A DNA stretch of 64,000 nucleotides from Symbiodinium sp. CCMP2592 (lineage: Eukaryota > Sar > Dinophyceae > Suessiales > Symbiodiniaceae), in the NCBI GenBank assembly GCA_905221615.1, contig CAJNDT010001277.1, positions 1 to 64,000 of the forward strand, in the 5' to 3' direction. The translations under genes were made by a program, and so were the position numbers. A model generated the notes under the pieces. That model did not search any database, was not told where the DNA came from, and saw nothing but the letters and a program-made list of their open reading frames with translations. Each line of letters starts with the position of its first letter. Position 1 is the first letter of the stretch. Below, one piece after another: positions 1-13,229 of this stretch.

Positions 1-249
1 ATACTTGTTTGTTGCCCGTCATGTGTGGCACATTCGCTGAGCGGCCGCGATTGGCGGATTGTGTCGAGCGATGGTGGGTCTGTGGCGAAATTCTGTTGTT
101 CCGCCGCGCAGGGTGGTGCACAATCAACATTCCTTTGCTGGCGTGCGCTGAATCTCGGTTTTGCCACTTTCTTCGCCCGACATTGAAGCTTGCGTTTGCT
201 TTCGCACCGGCTTTTGCGGTGACCCAGCCGGCGGGCTGCACTGTGCAAA

Positions 250-640
250 AACATGTTCAGCTCTGCATCTCGTCTCGTTTTTTTCGTTGCTTTCCTGTGT
301 GTGTTGCATTTCGCATCGATTTTTGCAGTGTTTTGGCAGACTCTGCATTTTCTGCACATGCCGGCGTCAACTTGCATTTGTCTTTCAGCTCTGTGCGGGG
401 GGGAGAAAGGCGGGGGTGGGGTGATGATGTCCATGCGAACGCGGCGTGTGTCTTCTGTTTCTCTTGTTGTTTCCTATGTGTGGCATTTCGCATTGGTTTT
501 TACGGTGTTTTTGCCGATTCTCGACTTTGTGTACATGCCACTTCTATGAACTTGCAATTTGTCTTTTAGCTCTGTGCCGGCGGGGGGATGGGGGGGAGTG
601 ATGACGTCCATGCGAATGCGTGTCTTCTGTTTCTTTGGTT
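250..640. repeat. Imperfect tandem duplication, about 177-bp period
   Basis: A block starting near 307 (CATTTCGCATCGATTTTTGC) returns near 484 with the same order of landmarks: a TTTTT tract, an ACATGCC box and a G-rich run after CTCTGTGC. The G-rich run appears near 395 and again near 575. The copies are diverged. Long open frames through this stretch are driven by the duplication and show no protein family. Confidence 0.6.
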
Positions 641-2094
641 GCGTTACTTCTCAAACGCTACCAGTTGCTCTGTCAACCCGTGCTTGCCGTTTCTTCTTGC
701 TTCACTTTGGAAACGTCCAACATGCAAAAACCTCGAGTTTTTGAAGCTTTCCAGACAAAAGCTTGCTTGCCACATGAGCAGACGAAAAGCATGGTATTTG
801 CGACACATCCGCGAAAACCTCACCAAAAACAGCGCAAAACTCTGGGTTTTCTAGCTTTTGACCAAAAAACATACCAAAGATAAACGACACATCCCGCGTG
901 GCGGCAGACGCAACACACCTACCTTGTTGTTGTTGTTGCTGCTGCTGCTGCTGTTCACGCTCTATTGGGTGGACATGTCCCCCAGAATAACAAAATAAAT
1001 TGATAGACTAAATTTGGACATGTTGGGGTCACTGCCCATGCTTGCTTCTGTGTGGGGCGACGGGGGCCGACATTTTGCTGAGGTCAGACCCGAGAGTGGC
1101 TTCCAGTTGTTGGGTTGTGTGTTTGTAGAGTTCTTCATCCATGAAGTTGCAGTTTGGCAGCGTTGGATTACAACTAATTCACTGATGATGAGAGTTTGGT
1201 GGCGTAGAGCTTGTCGTGGCCATTGAATGTGCTTGTCGTTGAGTCTGCTCGCTGTGATATTCGCGATGGTGCGGTCAAGCCGTTGTTGGTTGTTGTTGGT
1301 TGTTGTCAGTTGTTCGGCAGGTGTGTCTAGATTGTCGATACCATTGCTGTGTTGGTTGATGGCAGTGAAGCAAGCAAGTAAGCAAATATTACTGACTAAT
1401 TACGTGATTTGTGATGCTGCACATGTTTGACATTTGGTGCCGGAGTGGATGCCAACAAACAGCATCCCCAAACGGCCAGCATCACGGACAAAGAACGCCA
1501 CAAACACGCCGCTCTAACTTGCAAGCACTTTCGGGTGTAGCGTCATACGTTAATTAATTAATCTCAACATGACACGACCACCGCCTCCCACGCCACCAGC
1601 TCAGCAACATCCCTAACACTGCAGCAAGATCACCAACACGACGAGATTCACAAGCGCCATCCACGTTCCCATCATCAAAACATATCAAATCAACACAGCC
1701 GAGACACAGCAGCATGCATAAAACAACATCCCATTTACGGCCAACATCACGGACGAAGAACTCCAAACAACCTCACGAAAAATCCATCGCGCCCACGCCT
1801 CCAACACTGTCAACTTGGCCAACGAGCATGGACAACATCCACGAACATCCAACACTCCACGGCGCGTGGACAAGACAAGGAAGAATGGGCAAACCGAACA
1901 ACGCTACAAACAAACGTTTAGCAGCACCGGCAATACAGCGAACCAACCAACCAACAACACACAACACCTCTAGCGCCACCATCGCAACAAGATGATGCAA
2001 CTCTGTGCAAGCACAAGCAACATCGTACTGGCTGTGCCGGAAAAAGCCGTGACACCAGTTCAGTCCCAGGTGCAGTCTTCGTTGTGGGTGCGTC
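641..2094. other. No gene seen
   Basis: Only a short (TTG)n(CTG)n microsatellite at about 923-954 stands out. Open frames are short and without coding character. Confidence 0.5.
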
Positions 2095-2120
2095 CGTGTG
2101 TGTGTGTGTGTGTGTATGTG
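2095..2120. repeat. (TG)n microsatellite
   Basis: Alternating TG with a single interruption (TATG) near the right end. Confidence 0.9.
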
Positions 2121-4352
2121 TATTTTGATATGGGTGTGGTTTGCGGCTCTAGATTAAAAAACAATTTTAAACAACGCTGAAGCGTCAGTCGTACTGGTGC
2201 TTGGAGTTTTGGTGGAATCGGTTGCATTGATGTGTGATTTATTGGTGTGTTGTGGGCTCGTCCTGCTGCTGGTGACAAAGTTATTGTGTTGCTAGTTCTG
2301 GCGGTGTTGGTCGTGTTAGTGATGTTGGAGATTTAGCTTGGACCACCCAAACCACGAACAAAACCACCGGGCCCAGCGGTGCCTGCCAAAGCATGACCAA
2401 GATACTCTCGAGAGGTATGCCAAGCTCACTCACCGTGAAGCCTCGCTCATCCTCGCTGGTTCTGGGTCGTGTGTCCGGCCTCTCGGCGCTCTCGATCATG
2501 GACGGGCCATGGAAGCCAAACCAGAGGGCTCCCCCCTAAGGGTCGGCCATGGAATTGCTTCCCCAAAGGGCGCTGCCAAGAAAGAGGTTCACACTAGCCG
2601 TCCCCAGGTCGCTGGAAGGCACTCCAACACGGTCAACCGCGAGGCACCCCCCACCCGATCTTCCCGCATCCGGTCGTCAGAACCGCAATGGAACCGCACA
2701 CAGGGCCAGCTAAAAAGCTGCCTTTCGTGCCAGCCGCAGGAAGATCAGATGGCAAACGATGAGCATCCCTGGACACCACCTTCCGGCTATCGACCAACCG
2801 AACACCAACCACCACGGTTTTGCGATTTTCAGCCTGTTGTGTGCGTGCGTGTTAACAAGCGGTGCCAAGTAGGTCCGTCAGTCCCGTCCCAAGCACTGGG
2901 ACCAGAAACCCCTTGATTCTGCTCATTTCATGCCAGACTTGAATCCTGCACATCTCGAAGTCTGAAGCCTGAATAATCTCCACGGCGTGACTCCACGGCT
3001 GCTCCAGCGAATTCCCTGTGCTTCCATTGGGCAGAGGGACGCAGCAGTGTTTTTTCACAAGGGGAATATTCTAAGTCTTGGTTTGTCGAACCCTGACAAC
3101 CATAAACCTCCTGATGGAAAGGAGACTCAGATCGCTCGCTACGGGCCTTCGGAAGGGCGCCTCAAGGTTGCCGGTACGCGCTGCGCATCCGGAATTTTGC
3201 GCTTCTCCCCCATTCCCTGCTGTGCCTGGCTATGACGGACAATCGCAGCACGAGCGACCGTACTCTGCTGTATTCCGCAAACCTGATGTCCTTCAAGACT
3301 GCTGATGAGCATTTCTGTTCTCGATGAAATGCTACTCTCACTTCGACTGACAACAAGAAAGTCGAGTGGACCTACTGGCATCTCGAACCTGGCTCACACA
3401 AGCCAAATAGAAACATCATCTGAATCTGTCACCCTGAACAGCCTGGACCGAGATCTCTATTGCATTTACTAGTCAGGCTGGCTTTCTCAACCGAAGTGGC
3501 CTTCAGCAACGTGGTGCTGGAATATGATCCTCTTTCGCCAGAGCAGTCTCCGGAAGTGCAGACTGTTAGAGTAGGACAAACACACAAGCCGTGAGCCGGT
3601 GCCGGCAGGAAAAGCATTCCGACCATTGGTTTTCTCTTCTACACATCATGTGGGAAGCAACTGCACTACGTGCTTGATCATGTCGTTGCATGTTTCTTTG
3701 TTTGCACGTCTCGATGCTGCAGCATGACCAAGTCAAGTTGCTTGATGTCAACAAACAGCTCGGATGAGAAGCGACATCACATTCAGATACATTCAGCTCA
3801 TCCTTGAAACTCTTGCATCCGTTGGTCGCATCAGGGAAGAAGATGCCACTGAGGCGCGAGTATGCAAGCGGGTATGCGCCAGTATGGCGCGGGTATGCGC
3901 GAGTAGCCCGACCAGCATAGCATCCTTAGCAGGGGATCCGCCGAGCCGCAGGAATTCATAGAAATGCCCGGACAAGTCCACAAGGACTGCCACAAGCAAT
4001 CACAGGCGAAGCAACACATCCGCCGAGTCTGAGCGCTCCGCACATGCTTCCAAGGCCCTTTTCGGCGTCGCGACACCTCTGCCGCCTGGCGTATGTGAGG
4101 ATAGTTTGTCTCAAATGCAGCTGCTGTGTGCGCTTGTGTCTGGAGCTCCCATTGCGTCATGAAAGTTGTTACAGTGGTACCATGTTGACAAATAGTACCC
4201 CCAACAAACGAACAAGCCACAAAATCTTCTACAATCTCGTCCGCTGTAGACCTCGATCCTGGGAAGTCTAGTGTCTTGCCATAGCCCATGCAAGCAAGAA
4301 CTTGAGTATCAACAGCCGGCTGACCTTCCCTGTGAAAGAGAGATAGAGAGAA

Positions 4353-4353
<1 letters not shown>
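2121..4353. other. No recognised gene; one unassigned open frame
   Basis: The longest open frame is 2338-2916 on the plus strand (192 codons). It shows no domain, has many Pro, Arg and Ser residues, and overlaps an equally open minus-strand frame at 2281-2499. I see no splice signals that would support either. Confidence 0.4.
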
Positions 4354-4424
<71 letters not shown>

Positions 4425-4448
4425 CCACCACAACCACAACAACAACAA
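4354..4448. repeat. (AAC)n microsatellite
   Basis: About 27 AAC units, decaying into ACC and AAC variants up to about 4448, with more AAC-rich sequence to about 4560. It produces an artefactual poly-Leu frame on the minus strand and a poly-Thr frame on the plus strand. Confidence 0.95.
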
Positions 4449-6047
4449 GAACAGGAACAACACCAACACCAACTAACAAACCACCAACCTACCTACATCA
4501 ACAACAACTACAACGACAGCAACAGCAACACCGTCACCACCCACAACAATCACCACAAGCACAACCAACCAACATACGTTTTTGGCACTCGCTCTTGACT
4601 CTACATACATATAGGTATCTGTGTACATACACACACCCACCTACATACCTACATTGACATATATTATCCATACATCAACGAAAATGATAATAACAATTCC
4701 ACCACCACCACCAATAGCAGCACCAACAACAAATGCCAGGGTCCGGAACCCGAAAATGTAAACACAGGTCAAAGCTCAAAAACCCGAAGTCCCAAGATGC
4801 TGCGCACTTAACCCTCAATTCTAAGCCCTGAGCCCGACACTCCGAACCTACACTCTGTGAAAACTTCAACCACCATCTGAGCCTGCACTACATGCCGCCC
4901 GCACAACGCGAGGGATGGCCATGTGATGCCGAGGCACCCAGGGCCCTCAAGCTGAGAAAGAACAGCCAGCTGTGGAATCCCGGCTAGGAAATGCTTGACA
5001 ACATGCATGCAAACTCGGTGAACTTGCAACCTCAACGCGAGTCTTGTACTCAGGAAGCCACGCGCAGTCGTAAGCTAAAAACCCTAATGCTACTCATGAG
5101 TCAGGAGCTTCCATGAGCCCACACGCATGCTGAATTTTTCACGGGGCCACAGGAAATGGCTCGAAGAGAGGTAAAAGCAAAAGAGCGTCTCTCCCTGGCA
5201 AAGCACACGAATGCAAGTCCTGCACCCGACGTCTGCAGCAGCAACAAGGCAAGGCTGGGAGCTGAAGCGGACTCCGACCCAACTCGTGTACACCAACAGC
5301 TGCGTTACACCGGCAATGTGAAATCCGAAAAAAAAACATCTCCAAAGCTATATGCAACAAAACAACTCGGGACTTTCTCCAGAAGACTTCCCTTCCCCAC
5401 TCCGCCCCCACATCCCTCCGGCCCACTCCGAAGCGGTCAATGCGCCCGTGCGGTTCAAGCTCTTGTTTGTCAGCTACTTGCAGTAAATAACGAACAGCAT
5501 GTTCGGGCTTCTGGTGTCAACACAACCTGAAGCTCGAAACCAGGTTGCTGGTCCTGGGCCGCTCTGTAAGCTGCAGGGGGCGCTGAACAAGAAACTCATG
5601 TCAAAGCTGTCGATACCCCTACTTAGAACCACTCTTGTCGGGCAAGCGAATCGAATCAGCTCGTAAATGAGTGCCGGCGTGAGGGACTTGGTCAAGCCAC
5701 GAAAGCGACAAGAACGAGTTTAGTAGTACACGAACAGAACAGAACCCTGGAGCACGTGAAGTAAAATGGCAAATGCATGGTAAATGAGAGCAACTGACCG
5801 AACTATCGAAGCGGACTCGAGTGACGAAGGCAATGCCAAGTGAGCTCCAGCAAAGCCCTGCGTGATCTCGTGCCGTCGTGCGAAACCCAAGCCATCCCAA
5901 CCATTCATATGATTCATTCTAGGATTCTAGGCCGATCGTTCATCCGCTGGATATTCTACCCAAGCTTTGATGAGTGCCCAAGGCTGGAGCAACTCATTTT
6001 CACTCGGTCATGCAGCTGAAGAGCTGGTGCACGGCCTCCACAATCAT
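4449..6047. other. No gene seen
   Basis: Low-complexity AC-rich sequence to about 4740, then ordinary sequence without a supported reading frame up to the stop codon of the coiled-coil exon. Confidence 0.45.
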
Positions 6048-6943
6048 TTACCATGCATCCATGTCATCTGTATCAATCGGTGAAACCTCAGCACCGAGAT
6101 CGCTTGCTATTCGATCCGAAACATCCCACGCACCTGAGACGTTTGGCACGGCCTCGCGCTGCATCTCTGAAACCCTGTGGACTAGCTCTTGGATGTTGGC
6201 ATCAGGGAGTACTGCTGCAGCGGCACGTGGCACAAAGAAATCGACGCTCTCAGTTTGGAGTGGTTGGACGGAGGGGCTAGCCGGGGCAGTCCGGAAAGCT
6301 CCAGAAGCCCAACCACGCCGACGGCAAAGTGGCCGAGCTGCGGGTGAGGCGTTCCGAAGAGCACCCACTGGGTCGAGTCGCCCTGGACTCCTGCTGCTCG
6401 TAGTCTTTGCAAGTGCAGGGCCAGGGCCTGTCGGCCGAAAGTCCTGCAGGTCACTCTGTAGGAGCCCGTCAGCCTCCCTACCAACCTCCCTCCCAGGCGG
6501 TGCGCAGACTGTCAAGGCGGCTTCACAGTCCGCGATCTTCTGTTCTGTTTCGCGGAATCGTTCGCTTGTCACTGATCGCAGCTGTTGAACCTGCTCTATT
6601 AGCTGGTGCACGGCAGCATCCAGTTTGCTGTCCAGCCTCTCGATGGCCCTCTTCGGGTCAGCCTCGATCACTCCGATCATGCAACTTCTGCTTGTAGGGC
6701 CCTTTGCATCGAAGTCGAGCTGATTCATCTGCAGCCTACATGACACAGCAAAGACCTCTTTTTCAAGCTTCTCGAGACGAGCCGCGATGGCCACGTTGAC
6801 TTCACTTTCGAGACTGCCCACTCGCAATGCAAGATCTCCAGCAATATTACATTGTTCAGTCAAGACAGGAGCCACCGCTTCTTGCCACTGCTTCTCCAAA
6901 TCCTCGGGCTCGCCGGCATGGACATGCTGAGGGAGGACCACGC
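6048..6943 (-). CDS. Terminal exon of an unidentified coiled-coil protein
   Basis: An open frame of about 298 codons ends with a TAA stop at 6048. The first half is heptad-rich (LEKQWQEAV, AARLEKLEKEVFAVS, LDSKLDAAVHQLIEQVQQL), as in a long coiled coil; the middle is Pro/Ala/Arg-rich and probably disordered; the end is acidic (DTDDMDAW). I do not recognise the family. The exon start is placed just after a CTTCCGCAG acceptor on the minus strand; the frame stays open a little further upstream, so the ATG at 6977 would be an alternative start inside the intron. It is probably the last exon of a gene whose earlier exons lie at 7-9.5 kb. Function cannot be inferred beyond oligomerisation or scaffolding. 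Confidence 0.55.
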
Positions 6944-6991
6944 CTGCGGAAGGAGGAACCACGAGCACCAATATCAACTAATCAGGCTTAC
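6944..6991 (-). other. Candidate 48-bp spliceosomal intron
   Basis: The minus strand reads GTAAGC at its 5' end and CCGCAG at its 3' end. Removing it joins an upstream frame reading LLIITEAR to SVVLPQH of the coiled-coil exon without a stop. The upstream frame is open for only about 20 codons before another AG acceptor is needed, so the preceding exon would be small. Confidence 0.4.
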
Positions 6992-9500
6992 TGCGTGCCT
7001 CGGTGATGATGAGCAAGCCTTGGCAAAACGTCGCTTGGCATGACAAGGCTTGCAACAACAAATGTCAGGAACAGGAATGAGTTCGAAACAAAGTGTGAGC
7101 ATCGTCTCGAGGGTCTTGTGTACCAAGCTGGCAGGCGGGTGTGGGACTGAAGGTGTCTCGGCATTGGTGGGAAGAAGAGCCCTTCGGCCGTTTGGTTGCG
7201 GTCTACCCTTCAGCACTGACGACGAAAATCTTTGAATGTCGGGTCTGCACTACAGAGGTCGCTATGCTAGCAGGCTGTGGCAAAAGCATAGCAGAATAGG
7301 CGGACTGGGAAAAGGCTACAATCGCTAGAATATGCTGCCCACTTTCTCCTCGGCCTGTGTGGGAGGGCTTGTCGTCTCCGATGTCCCAGATGTCCTTGTC
7401 AGCAGCAACTGCTAAGAGCTGAGCCGCATGAAGGGTTCGATGCGCAAAACTCGGGCTGAACATGAACTGAGGACCCTGCAGCAACGGGATGGACGTCTCA
7501 CTCGGCACGTGGGGCCCGTCGATCATAGGCCATCGGCGGAGGCAAGCGTCCTTGTGATGCTGAGAGCCTACACATCTTGGCGGCAGGCAAGATCACGTGA
7601 CAGCCGGCTCAGCTGGTTTAGAAATGTATCCTGCGGATGTACTTGGCTCGTGCAATGCATGCGAAAAGCATAAGGAAATTCTGTCGCAGATTACTTGGAC
7701 AGGACGCTTACGATTCAAGTTCGTAAGACAGCATCACGACTGCACATGCCTAGTCCTTTGCAATCCTCCTCAGGCTCTACGTGGTTTTTTTCAACATGGT
7801 TGAATAGCGAGGGTGTGCAGTGTAGCTCCTAGCAGCTGGCACCAGAGGCTGACCACGTGGACTCTTGGCCTAGGGGCAAGTGTAAACCCATAGTCTGAGA
7901 CCCGCAGAGACGAGAAGAATTACTTGCTGCACCAATCGTGGGAATATGTAAGGGCACATCACACGTAACAAGGGCTACATGCAATCCGACTACTGCATGG
8001 TCAAGAGATTTCTCGTCGGGCGCAGCTCCGGATGCCAAGAAGCCATTGCGCGCTGTGCAGAGCAGGCCATCTAGGTAGCTTCGAAACCACGATGCGCCCA
8101 GGTGGAAGTGGGTTTGGGAATCGTGTGGACGCAATATCAAGAAGATCTGGTGACACGGATGCAAGGCTCCCACTCCCAGTCACAAAACTGAACTCCACTT
8201 CAATGCGGCCCATCCCCTGCGCATCTGGCTTGAGTTGCTGGACTTAGGAGTGTACTTTGCTGTTGCTTTCGCTGTGCGATGGGTCCTGTCCTGTGCAGTG
8301 AGATCAGCATCACGTCGCGGTGTCCACGACTGAGAACTCCCCAAGCCCTCTCTTCATTGATGTTCTCGATCTCGAGTCACTGCGCAAAGGGCCGGTGCAG
8401 TATCGGGAGAATCACGGTCGCCCTTTCATTTGACAAACCATCGCAGTTTCGCCTAGCTGTTCTTTCTGAGCTTGTGTCAAAGAGTCGTCGGGCTCCAGCT
8501 GACTCTCTCTCAAGCAACGTGGCAAATACATACACGATGTCACGCCAATGCGATGCCCATCCTTGCCCGCTGCTTGCATTGAAGCTGCAAAAAAAGAGAT
8601 GACACAACGTGCTGCCTCCCACGTGGCGTAGGCTGCATTTGCTTATCCCAGCTGCCCTTGCAATCTGCAAATTTCGCAACTTTGGTTGCGACTTCTCTGT
8701 GACTGACACACAAGACACCGTCGTCAGACATCGTCATCCTCATCTTTCACTGCAGTGGGGTTCAGGCGGTACACTGGCAGACCTGACCCAACTGTATGCG
8801 CTCCCACTCCACCATCTGCCAAAAGTCAAACGGGATGTTTGAGCTCCTGCTGCACTGCCGATCGAATCGAATCCTGCACATCCCGAATGCCCGAAGACGC
8901 CGATTTCACTCCCCCGACGAAACATCGCAGAATCATCGCTTCAACAGCAGCTGAGCAGCTGCAGGGCTGGCAGGAGTTCCGACCACGCTGACAAAGCTTG
9001 GGATATCCAGCCGGGGCCCACTCACAACCCAATGTAAACTAATCAAGACCGCAGTCGTTACGAGGCAATTGTGTAATTGCACAAGCTCTCCAATGCAGTC
9101 ATTGGACCTCGGGTGGGAAGGATGACACGTGCTTCAGAAGCATCCAATACAACCACCAATGTCCAAAATTCGGAAGATGTGACTCTGCACACGGGGGTGT
9201 ATGCGCGGCTGAATGGAGTTCCAAAGACTCTGCGCGATGAATTTCCACCTGCCCAACACACTGCAGCACATGACCCGGTCACAGAAGTTTTGATCTGAAC
9301 ATCAAACTGCTATCGCCTGAGGTGCGGCTGCAAATACAACGTTGTTTCTGACGTCTGCCAAACGCCTGCTCATCATGTTGTTGCATGGCCCTTCAAAGCC
9401 TGGAAAAGTGGGGGCAGTACACGTCCGGCCGTTTTGACGGTTAGAAGTCTGTTCAGCTGTGGGTTTCACTGCTGCACACTTTTCCATTATTGACACATGC
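6992..9500 (-). other. Cluster of probable exons upstream of the coiled-coil exon
   Basis: Coding-like minus-strand blocks occur at about 7526-7203 (includes DKDIWDIGDDKPSHTGRGES), 8173-7829, 8584-8377, 8955-8826 (includes SSGIRDVQDSIRSAVQQELK, helical) and 9480-9302. They have balanced composition and sit on one strand, as in an intron-rich dinoflagellate gene. I could not chain them confidently, and the plus strand at 9077-9298 is also open, so the exon model is tentative. No family is recognised. Confidence 0.35.
8377..8584 (-). CDS. Candidate exon, unknown protein
   Basis: On the minus strand a pyrimidine tract (CTCTTTTTTTGCAG) ends just before 8584, a textbook acceptor. The frame after it is open for about 69 codons (begins near NASSGQGWASHWRDIVYVF and includes LLERESAGARRLFDT) and reaches a stop at 8377. 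Whether the exon stops earlier at a donor is unclear. It lies between other candidate exons on the same strand. Confidence 0.35.
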
Positions 9501-11344
9501 CAGGCCTAACCGCCCAGCTGACATTGGCTGGCTGACACTGTGGGTTCTGTCGATGGGCCGTATCTCTTGAATGCTACATGCTACATTACTACATCATGCT
9601 CAAAACCTGGGGGTGCAGTTGGCAATCCTGACACCACGGGTAGCGCACTTTGCGTAACTGGCATGCGTTTACCCTGTGTTCCTTTGTTTCTTGCTTACTG
9701 GGGGAGGCAAGGGCTCAAACGGCTCAATGCCAACCGCCGAAGCACCTTCTCTTATGGCAATATTTCCAGCAATTCTCCCCAATGATTCCAATCATGCGTA
9801 GCCTACAAGGCTTCCGGCGTTGAGATTGCCCCTGAAATAGCAACACACAAGTACACACATTCTCTGTTCTGTTGGGGGCCAGTCTTCAGGCGCCTTTAGC
9901 TTAAAATGCGTTGAGAGATTGACTCTTTACACATGATCTTGACCACTTGCTGCTCGCTGCTGCACATACATGTGACGGGTTACCTCGTCACGCTCTGTGC
10001 CCTTTCGACCATTGCAGCGAATATGGAGGAGAAGTGCGCAACCTCGCACTGTAGTTCCAAGCATGTCCTGAGTCGGTTTCTGCAGTTTCGCAGCTCGTGC
10101 TCAAACAATCAAACTAAACAAGCTTGCCCAAAACTGGAAACTGTGAGCATGCACAACGCTCCAGAAGTCTTGGCCGGCGAGCTCGAGGACACCGACATGA
10201 TCTTGACAGTTGTGCTTGATAAGGATCACGCACCATCGTCGCAAGACATCCGCGTTCGACGAAGCATTGAACCCGTATGCATTGCCGATATGGACCACGC
10301 TTTCACGGTATATAGATGTACTGTCTTGTAGCAGGTCCAAGAAGAAGAGCTGCTGTAGAACCGTCCACTTGACCTGTGCCACTGCAAAACCGAAGAGATG
10401 CCCAATGATGGCCTAAATCCCAAAGCACATGTAACAACATCCCAAAGGTTTCGTTTGCAAGGGTCCGTTTCGCTGCAGGAACAATGTTCGTTGCGAGCGA
10501 TTCTGCGCAAATGCCGCGAACTCATGCTTCGCGGCGGCGGAGACATAGTATGGTTAAGGTTTGAGTCCTGTAAAATAGTCTCTGTTCTGTCGGGTAGGTG
10601 TATCGGGCACGAGGCGCTCTCGATGTGTGTGTTCAGAGGCTCCAGGCATAAGGCAGTTTTTCGTTGATCTGGCGACCGGAGGGCATTTGGGTAGATCCGC
10701 GTCAAAGGACCCGGCATGACACGATGGCGCCATCATTACCCCCTCCCGAGCATGCGACAGCTCGACTTGGATCAGCCGATCCCCTTGCATTTTCGTGTAG
10801 CAGGATGTAGGGATCTGGGGTCGGGGAGGCTTGGGCGCGCTCGTCGGGCCTGGGTTTTGCTTGAGCCGGCTCCAGCAATGAACCACGCACTGTCCTCCTC
10901 CCTCTTCCCCCTGCTGCTTCAACCCGGACACAACTTACAAAGCCACGAAAGAATGAGCAGATTGTCAGTTGCTGGGGCACATGCAGCTTAAATGCTGCCA
11001 GGGCCAGAAGCACTCGTCTGGGCTTACTTGCTCTATCTTGCTCTGCAAGCTTTCAGTATTCAGACTGGGTTGCTTGCATTTCGGGTTTGCAGCTGGTCTG
11101 CTAGCTGTCTTGCAAAGATCTGCCATGCTTACATAGCTTGTTGTATATGCTTGTATAGGCATGTTCCAGGATAGCACAGATGCCGAAGCTGCTGGGTCAT
11201 AGTTCTGCAAGCGAAATGCAGCACAGTCGTGAAACTGGAGGTCGGCGGGGCAGCCCCATTTGATCCATGAACTGGTGGCGTCTGCAAAACATCACCCAGG
11301 AACCTGTCACATAACCAGACTCTGATTGTTTCAATGCAGTATGC
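9501..11344. other. No firm gene; weak coding block on the minus strand
   Basis: 10382-10101 (minus) reads with some coding character (SVVHIGNAYGFNASS, DHVGVLELAGQDFW) but no splice sites were settled. Nothing else is recognised. Confidence 0.3.
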
Positions 11345-11438
11345 CTTGACGTGAATCGCCGTCCGAATGATAAGCTTGTTCAGCTTGTTCTCGAGGCCAC
11401 CGACAACTTCCACCGGGATGATGTCCCTCAGTTGAGTG
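11345..11438 (-). CDS. Candidate internal exon, unknown protein
   Basis: About 31 codons including LRDIIPVEVVGGLENKLNKL and IIRTAIHVK. On the minus strand the left edge follows CATGCAGCAG (acceptor) and the right edge is CAAG followed by GCATAC, a GC-type donor of the sort common in dinoflagellates. The next block downstream (about 11287-11210, VLQTPPVHGSNG) follows a GATGTTTTGCAG acceptor. No family recognised. Confidence 0.35.
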
Positions 11439-11568
11439 CTGCTGCATGGATGCACGAACGTTCACGGCTCATTCCAATTAACTCATGTGCACGTTTTGTC
11501 CAGGACTCTCCCAAGCGCTGGCGACCTGCAAACGGCGGAGTCCGTGCTGAAAAAAACGATTCGAACCC

Positions 11569-11760
11569 CGTGCGCGTGCGCGCGCGTGCCGCAGGGGGGG
11601 CGGGCTGGCGGGTGGGCGCGCGGGTGTGGGTGCGGGTGCGGGTCTGGGTCTGTGTCTGCGTCTGTTTGTGTGCGTGAGTGCGTGGGTACTTGTGTGCGTG
11701 TGTGTGTTCCTTGCTTGTGCGGGTGTGCGCGTGGGTGAATCTGTGTTCGTGCATGTGCGC
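11569..11760. repeat. GT/GC-rich low-complexity tract
   Basis: Runs of GCGCGCG, GGGTGCGGGTGCGGGT and GTGTGTG. The open frames across it are artefacts of composition. Confidence 0.85.
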
Positions 11761-12530
11761 GGAAGCTCTGGCTTTTCCCCTTTTTTGCTTCAATGCAAGG
11801 GGACGTGGCATGAGATCAGGGACGTCCAACCAAGCACGTGCTCTCATGGAGCAGCTCTGTGTACCTGCTCCGGCCCCCGTCCTCGAAGAGTGACATCACT
11901 CATGCTCGCAGAAAGGCGGCAGGGGATCCACAAGGTGGTATCCGACAAGCACGTGGTTCAAACAAAGGAGGAGTCACGACCATGGTGCTGTTTTTGGAGG
12001 ACTGCGATGGTTTGAGTGACGGGCAGTTTTTCGACTCGCGACCGAGGCGGCGACAGCGATCAACGAGTTCTTCCTACGCCTGATGTTTGGCTGCCGCCTC
12101 TGGAGGGCGGCCAAGCTGGGGAACTTCTTTTCAGGTTTCTACGGGGATACGAAGCATGCGCACCAAATTGCTTTTACGCAGTTCGTACGGCACATCGCTG
12201 TACTATACAGGACAGACACCGTGCCACAAGGAACCAGCAGGCCCTCAACCCGCTCCAGTTTGCCGGACAGGTCTACGAAGACTTTGTGGCGGGAGGTATA
12301 TGCAGAGCGCATATGCTCAGTTCGTGGAAGCGGGATATGTCGCGCAGCCGGCGAGGTGAAAAATAGACAGTCGTCAGCCTCCCGACAAAATTGTCAAGCC
12401 CCACCCATGAGTGATCAGACAGCATCAGACACAACCCGAACAAGCCCTGATCTGCAAATCCCGGTCCTCGATATCTAACCCTGGTTCTCAAACGCCAACC
12501 GACTTGTGAAGCAAGTCTAGGGGGTCTAGG
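11761..12530. other. No recognised gene
   Basis: Plus-strand frames at 12016-12478 are open in more than one phase but show no family. One of them (LRLMFGCRLWRAAKLGNFF) could be an old retroelement or gene fragment. Confidence 0.3.
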
Positions 12531-12574
12531 TATGTATATGTTTTATGTGTGTATATATATATACACACACACAC
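12531..12574. repeat. TA/CA microsatellite
   Basis: GTATATATATATACACACACAC and flanking TATG-rich sequence. Confidence 0.85.
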
Positions 12575-12845
12575 TAGACAGAAAAGGTGATACTGAAGGA
12601 TATTGACAGGTATAATTAATGCCAGGGGCTATGCATAATCGCAGACGTAGTGGCGTAGTGCTGACTCAACCTGGGATGCAGACTACCACGATCAGAACTA
12701 TCAACACATAGGAACTAACTACTCCACCTTCTCTTGGCAACGACAAGCGGCGCAAATGCCGGGTTTTTCAGTTTTGTCTCGAAACACCCAGGATAGTCAC
12801 TGGTGTAGCCCGTGATTAACGAGACTTTTGTTAATCCCCCGACCA

Positions 12846-12990
12846 TTATGGGTAGGAGCTGCGTGTTCGTGGCCCCGTGCGGTTCGTGGCGGACACAAGG
12901 GCAGCCTAAGTAAGGCTTAAAGACATTCCCCTGTTCCCCGGTGCTTTTAAATGCGCAGTCGACTGCACGACAAGTTCAACATTCAGCACA
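12846..12990. repeat. Direct repeat, copy 1
   Basis: Contains GGTAGGAGCTG and GTGCGGTTCGTGG, then after a short gap a segment with CCCCTGTTCCCCGGTGC and TTTTAAATGCGCAGTCGACT. The same two blocks in the same order occur at 13230-13440. No coding content is seen. Confidence 0.75.
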
Positions 12991-13229
12991 ACTGTGGCTG
13001 CTCAGTTGGTGCGCAAGCCCATACACCCTCACCCCTAGACCCTTCCCCCCCGATCTTTTTGAACCCAGGCTCAAATCCGTCATCGGCTGGGGCTCGCCAG
13101 CTAACAGAATTACTGCATGTCAGCAAACCACCTCGAAAAACTTCACCTCTGTGTTTTCAAAGTCGGAGAAGCTGACAAGAGCATTCCACAGTTTTCGCTG
13201 GTGGAAGACGCATCAGCTTCCCCCGATCT

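Noticed and set aside
2338..2916. 192-codon plus-strand ORF as a gene
   Set aside because: No domain, both strands open, no splice or start support.
3831..4472. Long minus-strand frame with a poly-Leu run
   Set aside because: Produced by the (AAC)n microsatellite.
11555..11575. tRNA T-arm (GGGGTTCGAATCG on the minus strand)
   Set aside because: The flanking bases do not form the T stem, and no anticodon or acceptor arm is present.
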